Shown in pieces: positions 16,767 through 16,840 of a stretch of DNA of 16,840 bases. The notes below the pieces were generated by a model. It was not told where the DNA came from. It made no database searches and saw only the letters and a list, made by a program, of their open reading frames with translations. A program made the translations under genes and the position numbers. Positions within the stretch are counted from its first letter, which is position 1. Each line of letters opens with the position of its first letter. The DNA comes from Candidatus Hydrogenedentes bacterium UBA2224 (GTDB taxonomy: Bacteria > Hydrogenedentota > Hydrogenedentia > Hydrogenedentales > SLHB01). The DNA is taken from contig DDYW01000012.1 in the NCBI GenBank assembly GCA_002348185.1, forward strand, positions 1-16,840, written 5' to 3'.

Positions 16767-16840
16767 CCCCGCGGGCCGCGCGACATCGCAAACCGGAGCC
16801 TATCCCTTGCTTTTAGTTCGAACGGGGACACGTTGTCGCG

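Overview
The window (16.8 kb, GC-rich) looks like a fragment of a bacterial chromosome, probably a metagenome-derived contig. A PEP-CTERM protein, a Tat-exported Gfo/Idh/MocA oxidoreductase, an orphan flagellin and dense non-coding palindromic repeats in the right-hand 14 kb suggest a PVC-like or similar lineage (Kiritimatiellota, Lentisphaerota, Verrucomicrobiota, Hydrogenedentota). This is a judgement from gene content; there is no rRNA or tRNA to confirm it. The first 2.3 kb (end of carB plus the N-terminal half of ftsH) has a different codon style and looks more like a deltaproteobacterium, so the window may be a mosaic joined inside ftsH.

Layout. 1-6443, plus strand: 3' end of carB, then a housekeeping run ftsH - folP - glmM - pdxJ with short gaps and an ATGA overlap between folP and glmM. 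These serve pyrimidine/arginine precursor supply, membrane protein quality control, folate, amino-sugar precursors of the cell wall, and vitamin B6. 6444-8945: a repeat-rich region in which two blocks of the same dispersed modules, mostly in opposite orientation, flank a single short flagellin-like gene on the minus strand. 8946-11420, minus strand: a Gfo/Idh/MocA oxidoreductase broken by one frameshift, with its own sigma70-type promoter, and a PEP-CTERM exported protein. 11617-16272, plus strand: a membrane-anchored YdcF/SanA-like DUF218 protein, an 845-residue exported protein of unknown function, and a (p)ppGpp synthetase domain fused to TPR repeats that follows a structured leader. 16315-16701, minus strand: a small probable lipoprotein, with an extended -10 promoter and a leader hairpin upstream.

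The most interesting items are the RelA/SpoT-synthetase-TPR fusion and its structured leader, the large exported protein of unknown function, the modular repeat blocks around the orphan flagellin, and the composition switch inside ftsH. I found no CRISPR array, no transposase, no tRNA/rRNA and no obvious defence system.
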